A stretch of DNA of 64,000 nt from Porphyridium purpureum. Taxonomy: Eukaryota; Rhodophyta; Bangiophyceae; Porphyridiales; Porphyridiaceae. Of the stretch, positions 19,001-32,800 are shown piece by piece. The stretch's first letter is position 1, and each line of letters begins with the position of its first letter. The DNA lies in NCBI GenBank assembly GCA_008690995.1, contig VRMN01000010.1, positions 186,001-250,000 on the forward strand, read 5' to 3'. The notes under the pieces are model-generated. The model searched no databases. It was not told the DNA's origin and saw nothing but the letters and a program-made list of their open reading frames with translations. The position numbers and the translations under genes were made by a program.

Positions 19001-20748
19001 TGTGGCCTTGCTAGACAGAGAGAGTTGTTCAAGAACCCAAAGCTATTGGTTGTGAAAATGTGTTTTCCTCGGAGCCGAGCAAACAGTGGTCGGAACAGCA
19101 GCAGCACTTCCTGCTGAGCAAGCGAGTGTGCTGCGTCCGACGCTCGCCTACGAGATCGCGCCTTTTATAGGGCGATTATGCAGCGCCGTTCTCGACTTCA
19201 ACTTCCACATAACGCCCGGCCAACGCGCCCGCAATAAGGTATGTAACGTGCTCATGCGCGTTACGCTATTTACGCAGCCGAAGCAACATACACACGGGAT
19301 GCCCACTGCAAATTAGTCGCGTTTTCGGCTGAAGTAAAGCCTGTAGAGTGAGAGCGAGAAAATGTCGCGGACCAAGTTGAGAGAAAATAGTGTTGAAGAT
19401 TAGAGCCCTGGCCACCAAGGCATCAAAAATTGTCGAGTAAGATGGCTGTGTAGCGCAATGAAATGAGAGAAAGGCAAAACGTCAGCTCTGTAAGCTTCTA
19501 GCCGCAAATGTACACTGCATCTGGTACCGGTTAATTTTGATGAGAACGTCCCTTTTTTCTTTTACTGTATTCACGCGTTCGAGCCTTCTTTTTTCCAAGA
19601 CAGCTATCCAGTTCCTCTTCACACAGTAGCACACTCGCTCCGTGTCACTGTTTGATAGTGTTTCCTGGTGACTTGCACCGCCCCAACTTTGTGCCTGATT
19701 GTCTCACGGCAGCTGAAGGCAAGCCCGCATCATATGTCGCTTTTTTTTTCGGGTCTGTTTGTCGCGCACCAGTAGAGTCTCCCGTACATGACCACTGAAT
19801 GCTACGCTTCCATCCCATCCGTGCGCCCCACTCGCTGCTTTTTCAATTGCGTCCACTCCAGGTGCGCTTTGATCTACCGTTTCAAAACAGCGCCGTGAAG
19901 TGACCGAAACACATCTTCGGCAGTTTATGGCTGAAAGTTTGTCGGTCACGAGAAACTTCCAGAAGTGTGGATTTCTACTCACAAACCCATCCTTTTGCGG
20001 GTGTGTAAAAAGGTCGAGTGTCGTACGCCTCTCCTTCTCTGTCGCCGGTTTTAGGGTGAGCCATTCTTGGTAGCTTTCGCAGGCATATACAGAAGAAATC
20101 AAAACTTTCGTCACTCAACGAAAAGTTCTGCACGCCATCCCTGGTTCAACTAAAAATGAAGCCGACCAAGAGACGCAGTATTCTCTAGAGATCATTTCTC
20201 CAACCATTTTATCTCGCAAGCCGGCAGCTGATAACACATACCGAGGGGAAACAGAAAAAATTATAATACGAGCGAAGAAGTACAGGGACTCAGCAAGCGT
20301 AAATACAAAACAGAATTTGTCGCCTTACATAGGGCGCGGTCCACGAAAGGACTCATGAACCCGGGGCTCAGGAGCAGAACCAAGTGTGTGGATGAGTACG
20401 GCGAGTGGATTATCTCTTGGTGTTTTTCGTGTACCTTTATCTTTGGAGGCACTTTTCATAGGCTTCGTAATTCATTACGGGTACCATCCAGTGCGACCAA
20501 GCGGGCATCTCGCGGGGACTTTGTCTGGAAGATGGCGTGCTCTATCGTGTGCAGTGCACGGTTCTTAGGCTCTTGCATTTCTGATCTGTATGTTGAAATC
20601 TTTAATTCTTTCGGGTCTGAAATACTACCCTAGGAAAGGTCGTGCGAATTTTTTTTTCTCCTGCTTTCGTAAGATTTCGAGCGGATAAGAGAATTTTCAA
20701 AAGCTTTCCCAGGAGATGTCCAGACAAATTTCCCACGAATTTTTCCTG
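19001..20748. other. Non-coding or decayed sequence at the edge of the repeat-rich block
   Basis: No recognisable gene. Base composition becomes more AT-rich than the flanking host genes. The longest frame is 136 codons on the minus strand (19704-20114) and matches no family I know. This looks like old repeat debris. Confidence 0.35.
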
Positions 20749-20806
20749 GAGTTTTTCCAGGAGTTTTTCCAGGAGTTTTTCCAGGAGTTTTTCCAGGAGT
20801 TTTTCC
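20749..20806. repeat. 12-bp tandem repeat, about 4.8 units
   Basis: The unit GAGTTTTTCCAG is repeated four times exactly plus a partial fifth copy. It is preceded and followed by degenerate copies such as TTTTTCCTGGAG and TTTTTCAGGAGTTT at about 20738-20850. Read on the minus strand it gives a Leu-Glu-Lys-Leu repeat peptide of 72 codons, which I treat as a by-product. Confidence 0.85.
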
Positions 20807-20849
20807 AACTGATTTCGCAACAGATTTTTCGATGAGCTTTTTCAGGAGT

Positions 20850-23800
20850 TTCCATTTACTCCGGCAAAGCCAGCGTTATTATTTACTTTGATAACCATGT
20901 CGAGATAATATAACTTACACGTTAAGCATTGCCAAATGGCTGAACCGAAATTTCGAACAATTCACGTTTACCTCAAGAGCGAAAATAAAGCAAAAAAATG
21001 TGCGATACAATTGTCATCTTCGTCGCATTCGTTGCACTCTGGGGCAGTGAAACGCTCAAAGAATTATAAGTCGAAGCATGGATTCGCGTACGCGTTGTGA
21101 CTGCTCTCATGGAGTCCCATGTGCCTTAGTGAAGAGTCTTGACGTCATCTGCATCCGTCTTCGTGTGCACGGTATTGTATTCCAAAACCTTTTGCCGCAA
21201 AAATTCGATAATGTGTTGAAGATAGAGTTTGATAAAATTTGCACCGACTAAACCATTTCTTTTCTCGCGTAGATGTCGCAATATGTCTGTGGAGATACAG
21301 GGAAATACCATTGTTTCTAACACCGCGGGTGTTCCGGGTAGTCGACAACAAGAACAAATTCTCCCACTGATCTGAAAACGATCCGAAGTTCAGGGTCTTC
21401 ATCGATCTTTGTGACGCAATATTCCGTCTTTGCATCGAATTGAGATACCCGATACTGTCCACGTACAGATCGGGGAAACGCGCTGTCATGCCGGATTCAG
21501 AACATCATGGACCTGTTGCATCACTTTCTAGACCTCAAAGTGTGTCACTAGTCGACGCGCGCGTAGATGAAGCAGACTTTCTCCGACTTGGAATGCGTTG
21601 ACGAAGCGCGACTTGTGGCCAGCTTCGCTGCGCATGTGGTGCGCTAGCCCAAAGTTCTTGGTCTGCGGAAAGGCACCGTCGTATGCTGACCCGTTTCGGC
21701 TCAAACAGCTCTGTCGGGGCCGTAAGAATTAGAAGTTTCACACGGTCGCTCCGCCGCTCAAGGATCAAGCGACCAAAGGCGTTTGTCCCTGTCATTTCCA
21801 TCAGACGATCGTCTTCGACTGTTTTTCTGTCGTCGAATTTACGTACGTCCAAGGCGATCAATTCCATTCCCTACCACACGACGGCTAGCTGCGCGAGCGC
21901 GAACTGCGTGAGACTACAACGCTGCGTATAGAAAAAATACAAGTCCAAGATCTACGAATTCGAGGTGAATACGAACCTAGTGACCCAAACGGGATCGCTG
22001 ACTTTTTTCGGACAGTGTTCTGTTGCACTTGTCATGTAATACTGTGTAGAACTCGCAGTACTGTATGTCGGCGTAGACGACGCAATCACAGGAAGTGGAA
22101 AATGGAAATTGTGGCAAGCCCGATGTCCTTGACCAGCACACGCGACAACCTTGGGTGGCATTTCGACAATTCCTTCGACGACCGTATACTCCGGCGTTTC
22201 CGCCGCAAAAGAATCTCATGCATGAGACTTGGGAGCCTTGTCTACTTTGCTGAAGTTGAGAGCCAAGTGGTCAAACGTGAAACTCGCCTCTTCTTATCCC
22301 GTCAGTCTTGGCGTCTGTGACTTTACGAGGTGCCGCAGGCGCTCACAGGCTGCTAAACTTTTGTGCTTGCGTTCGCTGAAGCTGTGGAGCGCGTGTACGG
22401 CTGACCTGTGCTACCCCGACAACTCACGCAGCACACTTTTTGGGTTTGCAAGGATGTACCTCTCTCCCCAGGAAGAAGTGTGCGCATCGTCACGAGTACC
22501 TTGCAGCGCAGCGTACGTTGAGTCAAAGCAATTGTAATTCGCGGGCAGGTAGTATCCGACACCACTCTGCGGTGGCTTTAAGTACGACAGGCTGGTTGAT
22601 GTTTTCAATATCGATTACACTTCCTTTCTATCAACTCTGCTTCTCTTCATTCTTCATGTCTCGCGCGAAATCGCGGCGCCGGGCTCATATACGTAACCGC
22701 CAACCCGAACTCAGATATAAGCGGTTCGGCTAGATCTAGGGTCGAGCCCGTTCTGGAGAACGGTTGTACTGTTGCGTGTAACAGCAAATGGTTATTGAGA
22801 GTTGGAAACGTTTCTAACGGACATCAGGCTTAACTGATACTGAGCGACAGCATGGTGGCTTCGATGCGACTAAAGGACGTGATATGGCGTCCCCGCTGTC
22901 AGGATCGTCTTGAAAAGTACGCCATCTTGGTGCGGGTCAAGTAAAGCACAACGTAGACGGCTGGACTGCTCGGTTTCCCTGTGCATTCACCGCATATCCC
23001 TTGTCTAGTCTCCTCTTTCCGACGACCAAGCAGGGAAGTCGCTCGTCAGAACGGTTCATCGGTTTCACAAGTTTGCACTTTTACTTTGTGCGCAAGATCG
23101 CGGCGCACATTCAAATTTCGAGCCGGTGAGCGATTGACAATGAGGCGCAGACACATCATCAGAGACTCTCCCCCACAGACGTCAAGTAAACGCTGATGTC
23201 CGAGCACCTGCACCACAGTGGCCACGTGAAGGATCGCATGACAATTTGGCCGATCACCAAGAGCCCTTGCAAGGTGTGGACCTTCCTGTCGCATGCTGTT
23301 CATACACTGGATGAACCAAAATAAGAAAAACCCCGCAACATTAATGTCCGTTATACCAGGGCTCTTCAAGTAGAGGTAGCGATACGCGCCCAAGCTGGCA
23401 GCGCAGACCCCAATTCAGCCCTAACGCACGCGCCGGTCCATGGAGCAAAGTGTGTGTCCAGATGCAAGAAAAACTAAAACACGCAGGAAGATACTGAGAG
23501 AATACTTGTTCTCGACAATTTTTCCGACCTCATCTGTCACTGGCACGGCGCGCACTGGAATATGGAAATGATTGTGTCATCTTGTTGTGAGATCTTGCTG
23601 CATCCGAACAGCCTCGATTTTGATCCATCGTGCAGCAGCTGAATCAAGTATGGAGTGTGTGGCCTTCTCAGACCGGTTGCTCGTAGTGGTTTCGGCCTGG
23701 CTCCCGCTCACTGTTTGCACTCGAGACGTTAAAGCCAAGGACGTTTATGTAAGGTTGACGTCGGACCAATCATACTATTCCTCCTTAAGCACCTGCGGCC

Positions 23801-26660
23801 CAATTTGCTTCGCTTTGTGACACAAAAATTGCAATTCCAAGCCCACTGATACGCAGTCGCAGAACAGCAGCTTCTTGACAGCGTGCAGTGCGTCTGCACA
23901 CGTAAACAGAAAAATGACTCAAGGGTAAAACGCGTTGAGACCCTTGAATAACGGAGTGCCCGGTTGATCCACAGACATTTCATCAAGACTGCCCGGCCGT
24001 GGCATGTGTCTGTAATGCGGCAAGATATTCTACTCGCGGCCCGGACTATTCTTGCGCCACGATCACCAAGGCGCCTGTTCCCCATGCGATCGTTCTGCCA
24101 CTTGGGGAAATTCCCTCGCCCAGTCTCTCTCTCTCTCTCCCGCCAATCACGTGTTTCCGTCTGGCTTGCACCACGCGTATTTGCTGATCGATACATGTCG
24201 CTACGTACACGCTTTGGATGGACATAAGTGCTCTAATATGTGCTTGCCATTGGAGTGGATTTCGAAAGAGTGCCAGGCGCAGAGTGCCTGCCAGCATAAC
24301 CTGTCGGAACGCGAGAATACCGTCGAATTTTGGAATGTGTCATTCTTCGTCACCCTATACTTGAAGGGCTGCCAACAGCATTCCTCGACAAAGTCTTGTC
24401 AATGCCACGCACCGCGCTCCATTATAACTTGCGTGTAAGGCGTTCGAAAGATGTACATCACGAGCCATGGTCTCTGAATGGAGAGATGGTAAGATAGCAG
24501 CCGGCAACCCTTAAAAAGCAAACCCAGGACCATTCGCGTGGTCGGACCGCTTTTATGGCTCCTCCATCCGCCGTGCGGTCAAGCTTTTAATCCGCGATAC
24601 TTCCGAATCAAGCATTCACGTCGGCGCATCTTAAGATAAGTTCTCCATCGTGTACGATTCGTTCAACGACCCGCGCCCGTCGATTACTACAATGGCACGC
24701 GCTACTGCATGCCAATCACGGATAGGACTTGCTTTGAGCAAAAGGTCGAGGCTGCCTTTGTCGATACCGCCTCCAATCAAAAGGTCTGTGGATATTCCTC
24801 ATGTAAGTACAATGCCACGACGCACGAGACCTCGAACCGTAGCGAAACATTGGAGTCCTCGCTTCGAACCTTCCACTGCATCATTCGAACGCTTCATTTA
24901 CTTGGTACAGCGAGGTTGCACTCGGACACACATAGCATCACTTGTATAAATGATATCTGCAATGTCTTATTCATCGGCTTGCTCGGAACGGGTGCCCTCA
25001 CGCACTCGCCGTTCGGCCCCAACATTTTTGATAGCCCGCATTTCAGCCTCTGCATTCTGCTAATCTCGACTCTCGGCAACGTTATTTTTCTTAGGTCGCC
25101 GTTCAGTCGCTTGGTGCTCCTCAGCTAGCCCTTGCGCTTCAGCCCCGGAGAAATTGTACAGCGAGCCATCTGAATTTCCTTTCTCGTCCTCTTTTCATAC
25201 ATTGCGCTTGCCGTTCTGATCTATCTCTGACACCTTGTTCAAATGGCGCAGTCCAAACCCACCCGGTTCATTATTCTTCGCTGAAGAAGCATTACCTGTC
25301 GTTTTCCAACCGCATCATCGTTCCTGGGCAGACCAACCGCAACAAGACGTGCATTGCTTCCTCTGCCCATTGTGGCCTCTGAGTTCAACTTTCGATCTCG
25401 GTATTTGGAATGGCTTTACTTTCGCACAAAACTTGCACAAATTTCGCCACACTTTTGTTCTCGACGTGTACACAGCGCTCGACTCGTACAGATTACATGA
25501 GGGTACATACAAGTCGACTTGCACTATAAATCTGCGTCCCACATTCCTTCAAGTTGACGAGCCACTGGCCGATACAGGACCAGGACATATCAAATTGCAT
25601 TCATTCTTCTATGCTCACTTTGAAGAATTCGCTGTACGACCCATCGATGAGGCCAGTGACGGGTCGATCCCTGTCATCAGGGCGCCGTGACCGGTTGGGC
25701 TGGTCAGGCGCATACAATGAGGACAGCTGGGTCTCGCCCTGACGACGATGCGTGAGTGGCTGCGATCCCTCACCTCCACTCGCGCGTCACCTCCACAGTG
25801 CTGTGCCCTCACTTGCGTGGCGATGGGCTGTGCAGTGGCTAGATTGTAGTGGCAGCCGTCGCTCACCTGGTGACGCGGGTTCGCAAGCACATAATTGAAG
25901 AGCAAGGTCTTTCAGTTGGGAGAAAGGAAATAAAGGTGGGCTTCTTTTAAAATCTCCGCCACACCGCGGCTCCTACCTCGCATTGATTTCGTTCATTTCT
26001 ACCGCAAATGCACGAAATTTTCTCGAAAATCGTAGCCAAAGAAACCAGACGCAAGAGAAAACAAGACGAAGACACAAAAATGTCAGATGGTGCGAGAGCG
26101 AAAAATCTCGGGTCTAGCGAGCCTAAATCTTATTCTTCCCGTCGGCATCCGGAGGACCGGTCTCGACAAGGGGCAGAGTGATGTAACCCTTATTCAGGGC
26201 CAGCTGTCATGCCCCCAGACGCGCTATTCGGCGGTGCTCTGGTACACAAGCTCCGCAAATCCCGCAACGCTTTCCAACGACTGCTCTCATCTCTTCTTCC
26301 TTTTTATTCTTCCCTTACCTCTGCTTTGCTATCTTGAAAAACAAAAGTACCTGGCGATCTACCCCTGCTTTTATAGCCGGAGTCGGCTCGACGAAAACAC
26401 TTTAATGGAAAAACGGGAGGAGGAAAAGCTCCGCTGACTCTCAGTACTCCATAAAAAAGTTTACCAATTTATCAGCTGTCACGCTTTCAGCTTTTGCGTC
26501 ATGATGGCGGCCTTGTGCCCGCCGCTTCCATGTCAGCGTTCTCGAAAACATTCGCCAACACATCCCTCCGCAACACAACCGCGATTTCCAAAACCATTAC
26601 CAGATCTCCCTCAGCTCTCGGCGCCAGCGAGCTGTACCTTTCCATGCTCCTCCCGAGCGC
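20850..26660. other. AT-richer stretch without recognisable genes; probable decayed repeats
   Basis: About 5.8 kb where no frame exceeds about 155 codons and none has a recognisable domain. A (CT)n run sits at about 24123-24141. Some minus-strand peptides vaguely recall copia reverse transcriptase/RNase H tails (listed separately near 21.1 kb). The rest shows nothing I can name. Confidence 0.4.
21126..21323 (-). mobile_element. Possible tail of an old Ty1/copia element (RNase H end), fossil
   Basis: A short minus-strand peptide carries IIEFLRQKVLEYNTV followed by TKTDADDVKTL. It recalls the end of copia RNase H, where a helix is followed by a V-x-T-x-x-x-x-A-D-x-x-T-K-x-L block. Nothing around it is clear enough to define ends. 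Broken and probably very old. Confidence 0.25.
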
Positions 26661-26668
26661 GTCGAGAG

Positions 26669-29230
26669 CTATACCGCAGAAACATTCGGCTCAGGCTTAC
26701 CAGGATCGAGCATCCACTTCTCCATCACGCCAAATTTTACGGGTCCCAGGGGCTTCGTGAAGATATTCGCTGGATTGTCGACCCCATGCACAAACATCAA
26801 TTTGCAGTTCCCATATCGTTGCTCATAGTATACTTCGTGCAGCACAGCCACAGAAATTCCATGACTCTTTCGTAAGTGCATTAATTTTGGCAAAAATCCC
26901 TTTTCTACCCATGCTTTGGCGAGTTCACTGTCGCAGTGCATCATGCCACAGACTTGTGATTCTGACCCACGCTGATCTGAGTGCAGCAACTCTTTAACAA
27001 GGTTCAAGGCCGGCAGTAGTCCACTGAATGTCGCTTCGTGCAATGCAATAAACTCGGCTTGTCCTGTTCAAGTTGAGACGACTTTCTGCCTCCTTGAACA
27101 CCATTCTATAAGGTTCCATAAGTTTCCTCGTCTCACGTACACACAGTATCCCGTGGTTGATTTCCTTGTGACCGGGCAGCCGGCATGATCTGCGCTACAG
27201 TGCACGTGCACTTCCGTATTCGTACAGTGTCCTTCGATGTCAGCCTTCGTTCGACCAAACGATATCTGAGTCGTGGGGTTGGTTCTCAGGTGGCGAAGCA
27301 GCTGAGCCAGGATTCTATCTATGGCAGCATTCCACGCGTCCGCTTATCTTGCAAGATATGCAACTACAAATGCAATGCTTGGTTTCGTTGTTCGGGCCGC
27401 GCAAAGTAGTTTCCGAACTACTTCACGCACATGCTCGCAATGTCTTATTTCTTCATACAATTCAGCTTTTCTATCATCCATTGAGCTGTTCATCGACTTG
27501 TCACTGGCACATTTGTGATCATCGTCGACAGCCTATTTGACATAATGTGTGCCATCAAGTGTAATCGTAGTGCTTTCTCGTGTCAAAAGCATACCAAGAT
27601 AGGCGACTTGTTCCCCATCACGGAAAAACTGAGGCCTTTTCTCAATCACGAAGTCTTCACACAACTCCTTTACAACATTTCGAACTTGGTCATGCCGACC
27701 AGCTGTCATACAGTCAACAACATGCACCACCAACGCAGATTGATGACCGTCGCTGTGCCGAGAGAATGTGCTTCGTTATTGACTTAGAGTTTTCCAGCCG
27801 TGCTTATCCAGCTTCATGCATGCTCCGCAAAGTCTGACCCAGATCTGGAAAGACCATCCACTGCTTTCTTAAGAGTATAACATGTCCGGGCCTTCCTTCA
27901 GCTTCCGGCGGCAGCCACGTAAATACGTGTGGTCGACTGATCGGCGCCTGCAAGTAGGCGCTTGTCACGTCGATGAAGTAGGTCTGCTCTCCACGAATAG
28001 CATGCAGTTCTATCACACTGCGGAGCGAACTCAAGCTTGCCGGCGCTTCATATGGCACAATCGAAGTAATCGCCTTCTTTACGCAATTATATATTCGATT
28101 GCCAGCCGCTACCAATCTGCAGCTCCACACGTGATATTCTCTTCTGAGCTGCACACTCTTCTACACGAATATACAAAACGCCTCATAACAACAACTCCAG
28201 GAACTGCTCGCGCAATTTCAATGGGAATCGCTTCTCCCCCTCCCCCCAAGCAGCAACTTACTTCATCGCTGTCATTTCCTTCTTCAGCGGATCATACGCT
28301 TGTACGTCCTTCATCGCCTCCTTGACCGTCACTAATTTTGTGACCCCGCACCGTGTTCCAGTGATCGCATCTTCCTGTATGAACCTTTTTTCATGCTTCT
28401 TCATTACCACAAGTCCCTCCGCGAGGGACTCCTCCTTGTGCACTGGCTTGGCATCTTGTCGCATCATTTTCACCGCCCTATCTTGAATACGCTTCTCTTT
28501 CCATTCCCTCCATGGGAATTCTTCAATCACCTTGAAGTCCAGCATCCTCTCAGCTGCTGACCCGTACTTCCTTTCCGTCCAGAACCGCGGCTCCACTTTT
28601 GTTGACCATGGGGATGCTTGCTGGCTTATCAACATTTCTTTCACAGCACGTAATCCAAACTTCGTCATGCCAAGGTCAGCTCTCAATGTCCCTTATGTCG
28701 TGCGCGCTCCGAATGAATGGAAACGTTCTTTTCTTAGCCACAAGTGCCCATAGCGGGCTTGATACGGCGTCAAACCTGTTGCACAATCACGCTTCATCCT
28801 AATTTGAATGAAGCAGAAATATTTGGGCGCGCTCGAACTATACCTTGTCGATGTTCGCGTGGAGCAGTGCGATGCGGATGTACTCATTCTTGCTCCTCTG
28901 CATTCATTCATGCATTGAGTCTGTATTCGGTCGCCCAAGTATTCCTGCACGTCGTTCGACATTATGTCTTTTTAACACGGCGGCAAAAGGCCCTTTGAAT
29001 TCTCGACCTGCATCAGTGACCAGCAGTTTTGGCCATTCGCGCCCAAGTTGGTAGAGCTTGCGGGTCAACTTCGTTTCTCGTGCCCGCGAGGGACTGGTAA
29101 GCTGTTTCTCCGCTAAACCATTACAATCTTTTGTGTGCTGTGGCAAACTGCTTTTGTTCATAGTGCTTGTGTTGGTACGGGAAACGCGCGTTGTCAGCAC
29201 TCTCGTGATATCGCAGCTCGTGTCCATCTT
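26669..29230 (-). mobile_element. Broken Ty1/copia LTR retrotransposon, fossil 1
   Basis: Parts appear in copia order on the minus strand: integrase core end and the GLTPYQARYG motif (about 29.2-28.7 kb), the linker before reverse transcriptase (28.7-28.3), the reverse transcriptase palm start with IDVTSAYLQAPI (28.15-27.8), a later RT piece with AYLGM (27.7-27.5), and RNase H ending in NIFTKPLGP (27.0-26.7). The order integrase before RT identifies Ty1/copia (Pseudoviridae) rather than gypsy. No terminal repeats were found by eye. Many breaks (about ten or more), so old and inactive. Confidence 0.75.
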
Positions 29231-29899
29231 GATCCCACCCCCGTGCGACTGGCGATCCGGACATGTTCAGAGAACGCGTATGCGCTTTGCTTACCAGCTG
29301 ACCTTCTCAGAAGTTGCGGCCATCTGCGCAGACAGAAGCTCTGAAGGATCTTCCAACATACCCAGCCGCTCTGATGTTGCGACTATGGCCTCTCCCACAG
29401 AGGTGATGGTTCTGCGCGAGGCACCCGAAGGCCCTGCGCCCGGATTTACAACCTTTGGCATCGTTTCACTCTATTCCTATCTAAACACCCGATGTCCAGA
29501 CTACCGCAAGCTCGCTATCAATCCACACTCTCTCGACGTCTCCTCAACTCGCATGCCTGTCAAAGTATATAAATAGAAGTCAAGGATCAACTCGGATAAG
29601 ATAAAAAACATTCGGCACCGGACTTACCTACGTCCCGAAATACTGCAACACCCGCCCGGTGCACGAAACACTTCCTGAGTGGGACGTCTCCCTGCGCGAG
29701 CCATTTACTGCAATGAAAACGCCAGGCCCATGCAGCACTTGTGGAACTCAAGTATTCAAGACCCTAGTGTAAGACCAGCATTCGCGTCATCTGCACCTTC
29801 TCGGGAAGCATAGAACTCTTCGTGATGGAGTCTAATATCTGCTTGCTATCTGTCGCAAGGACAATGGGCACGCTGAATCCGTGCGCCAGCAAGTGCACG

Positions 29900-32800
29900 G
29901 CTCCGGCAAACGTCGAAGGCAATGCAACGTGTCATATAATTGGCACCCAAGACTGAACGCGCCACTTGCCTGGTTTTGTTCGGCTTCTCATGTATCAATT
30001 GCTCATTGGCGGAACTGTCGCCGAAAAGAAGTGTGAAGCCGATCTGTGAAGTGCGGTCTGGGTTGGACGCATAACTTGCATCTGCAGAGACTCAGAGTTG
30101 GAACGGCTTTCGCAACTTGATGAAGCACGAGATACGCGGGAGCCCTATCACTTGGCGACAGTTTGCGGGCATAAGCCGTACATGCTCGAGTGCGAACATC
30201 GCAATGGTCACCTGAGAGAGCTGAGCTGCAGCGCACAAAATGTCACGGCGTGCCACTGTAGCGATGTAATCCACTTGGCCGCGAACTTGCTCAAACTCCT
30301 TGAAGCTTTCTGCGACGCTGGTGGATAAAGTGCTGTACACATATTCACGGCGGTCAAGCGTGCAGTCGTTCCCGCTTTGCATGACGCGAAATCCAGTGCG
30401 CAAAGGCGGAGGTGTAGATAGGCCTGTCTTGTCTTAGTGAGTCAAAACTCGAGACCTAGCGCGCCGGGCAACGCCATCCACGAAGAGGATCATGTCGTCC
30501 GCGAAGATACCAACTAGGCCATGCTCGTGTAATTACATGGCACGCGCGTCCAACACGGCAACCTTGAAACCTTCCTGCTCAAAAGCCTCACGGAGCGTCG
30601 CGTACCATTGCAATTCTGATTCTGTCAACCCATAAAGTGGTCACACGAAGCACGCGTGTTCTAGATAGTCGCTCATGCCAGTCAGGGTGGACCAAAGCTG
30701 TTGAAGTGCTGGTTTCAAACGCAGATAAGACTGCCCGTGCGAGTGGAAAGTCACTCTATAGGTACGCCTTCGTGCAATCTCGGCATTCGACGGGATGGTT
30801 ACGATTGCGAGCCATCAAAGCAAGCAAATCCAGTGACATGTTTGAAAGAATGAGAGGATGCACATTGAAGTTGGCTGCTCCGGCGTCGCGAAAGTTTTGG
30901 ACCGCGAATCGAGACTCGTGGCTGCCGTGAGCCTTGGTCACGCGTTCAACATAGCTTCTGACGATGATTGCGCTCTTTGGCATTCTGTCCACTGGTCGAA
31001 CGATGTCTATAGCGAGGCCTTATTGCATTTCCTTCAGGTCCGCGTTCTCCCACAACACGTCTTCCGCGCTCATGCGTGCTTGTGCCCAGAAACAAATCAA
31101 TGCTTGTGATGTGGGCGCCAGGAATATGTTGACATTATTAATACTAAACGCAGCTACACGTGCCCGGTCGCTGCTAAGTTGTGAAGGCATCAATACAGAT
31201 ACCTGCGCAGGAGCGGTATCAACTTTGCAGCAAAGATATGGACCGGCCCACGCGCGACGGCTTTGATGGCACACGAGGACGGTCACGCCGGGTACTAACT
31301 CGTAGCTCACGCTCGGATACTGCGGCGTTCGCGTTCTGTGCGCTGCCGCGAATTTCATTTTGAAGACCAAAACTTCGTACTCGCTGGTGCTACCTGCATG
31401 GCACTTGTGCGTCTTTCCTGGCTTTCTCGTCTGTTCGGGATGGCCGCCTCTGGAATTACATGAATCTCTGGGATTGCGTCAAAAACCTGCGAAGACGGGA
31501 TAATGGTTTAGGCCCTCTTGTAATATTGTTTGCACGTAAAGCAAGCGACCACATGTCCGCGAACGGGGCGCTCATATCTTCCAGCATGATCCGGGAGGAG
31601 ATTTTGCGCAAACTTTTTAATGACGTTCCACATGCTCGACGCTTCAGTGGGGCCCTGTGCCCACCGGATCAAGAACACAGCCTTCGTTCCGGAGCATGAC
31701 TTCCCACTGATTCAAATACTATTTCCTCACCGGTCTCTAGGCACGGTGGCGCCTTGAATATTGAGACCCACATATGAGTAAAGTCGCTAACCACGCCCGG
31801 GCGCCGTCCCATCAGTGAACTCGACAGCAGCATTCCATTCAGTGCCTGCACAAACAGCGTCCAAAACCTTGATATTCGGGCCATTGTGCACGATAGAGAC
31901 TAAATTCATCCGAACGATGTGGTTATATTCGACGACCGTTTCCGCAGAAGTCTTGGAGGTGGTCGGACGCCCTTAATATCACTGGCTCACCGCGCAGCTT
32001 CTGGCGTATTGTTCGAAGTTCGTGAATTTACTCGGTTCGATGCGCTCTCCCGCGAGGTTGATAATCTTTTGCACCTTGTTTGCCGGTGCATGAATCAGTA
32101 ATTCTTCAAAAGTGTGTAGCGCGGTATCCAACAAACTTCAAACACCGCCTTCAGAAAGAAAGACGAATTCCAAATGGTTAGATTGAAAGCGACGCAGTGG
32201 CACAGAAAAGGACTGACCTCAGACACGCTGGATAAGTAGTGCGTATGCGATCACAATGGTACTGGCCTTGTTCTTGTCCTCCAGGTAGAATTAGTAGGTC
32301 GTCCTTATAGACAACAACCGAATGAAACTCGATAAATGATCCTTTTCGCCTGAAATCTGGACCCGACGGACGCCCACCTGCAACAAGAGACCGCACCAAT
32401 TTACCGGCGACTGTCCGCCCGCTGGAGCTAAGATAGTGCTGGCGCCTTGAGCTCGGCAGTATCTTGTGTACACACGCTGGCCCACCACTGAGTGCCCGGC
32501 TCCGGACTCAGCGAAGACACGCCGTCGCTGCACCAAAGGTGAGGCAAGCTGTGTTGTGTAGAAGTCATACGCGAAAGCGACACGATTTCCGCCCAGCTTC
32601 TGCCCAGGCACCCGCGGATCCGGTTCTTCGTCGCAGGCGTGCTGCGCGTCTCATCTGACTTCAAATTCAGAGGTCACTCGGGGTCCACGAGCTGTCGTAT
32701 CATGTACCCCCCTCGTGTACTTCGTGCAGAACATGGCTGACCGCGGGCAGGTTGCGCGTCCACTGCATTTCTCGGAAATGTTTCACCCGTTCACAATGCT

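Noticed and set aside
20602-20820. 72-codon Leu-Glu-Lys repeat peptide on the minus strand
   Set aside because: It is the translation of the 12-bp tandem repeat; no independent evidence of coding.
21535-21867. 110-codon minus-strand frame as part of a retroelement
   Set aside because: No recognisable reverse transcriptase, integrase or gag motif; left as unassigned debris.
29058-29576. 172-codon plus-strand frame
   Set aside because: It overlaps the integrase end of copia fossil 1 on the opposite strand and shows no domain of its own.
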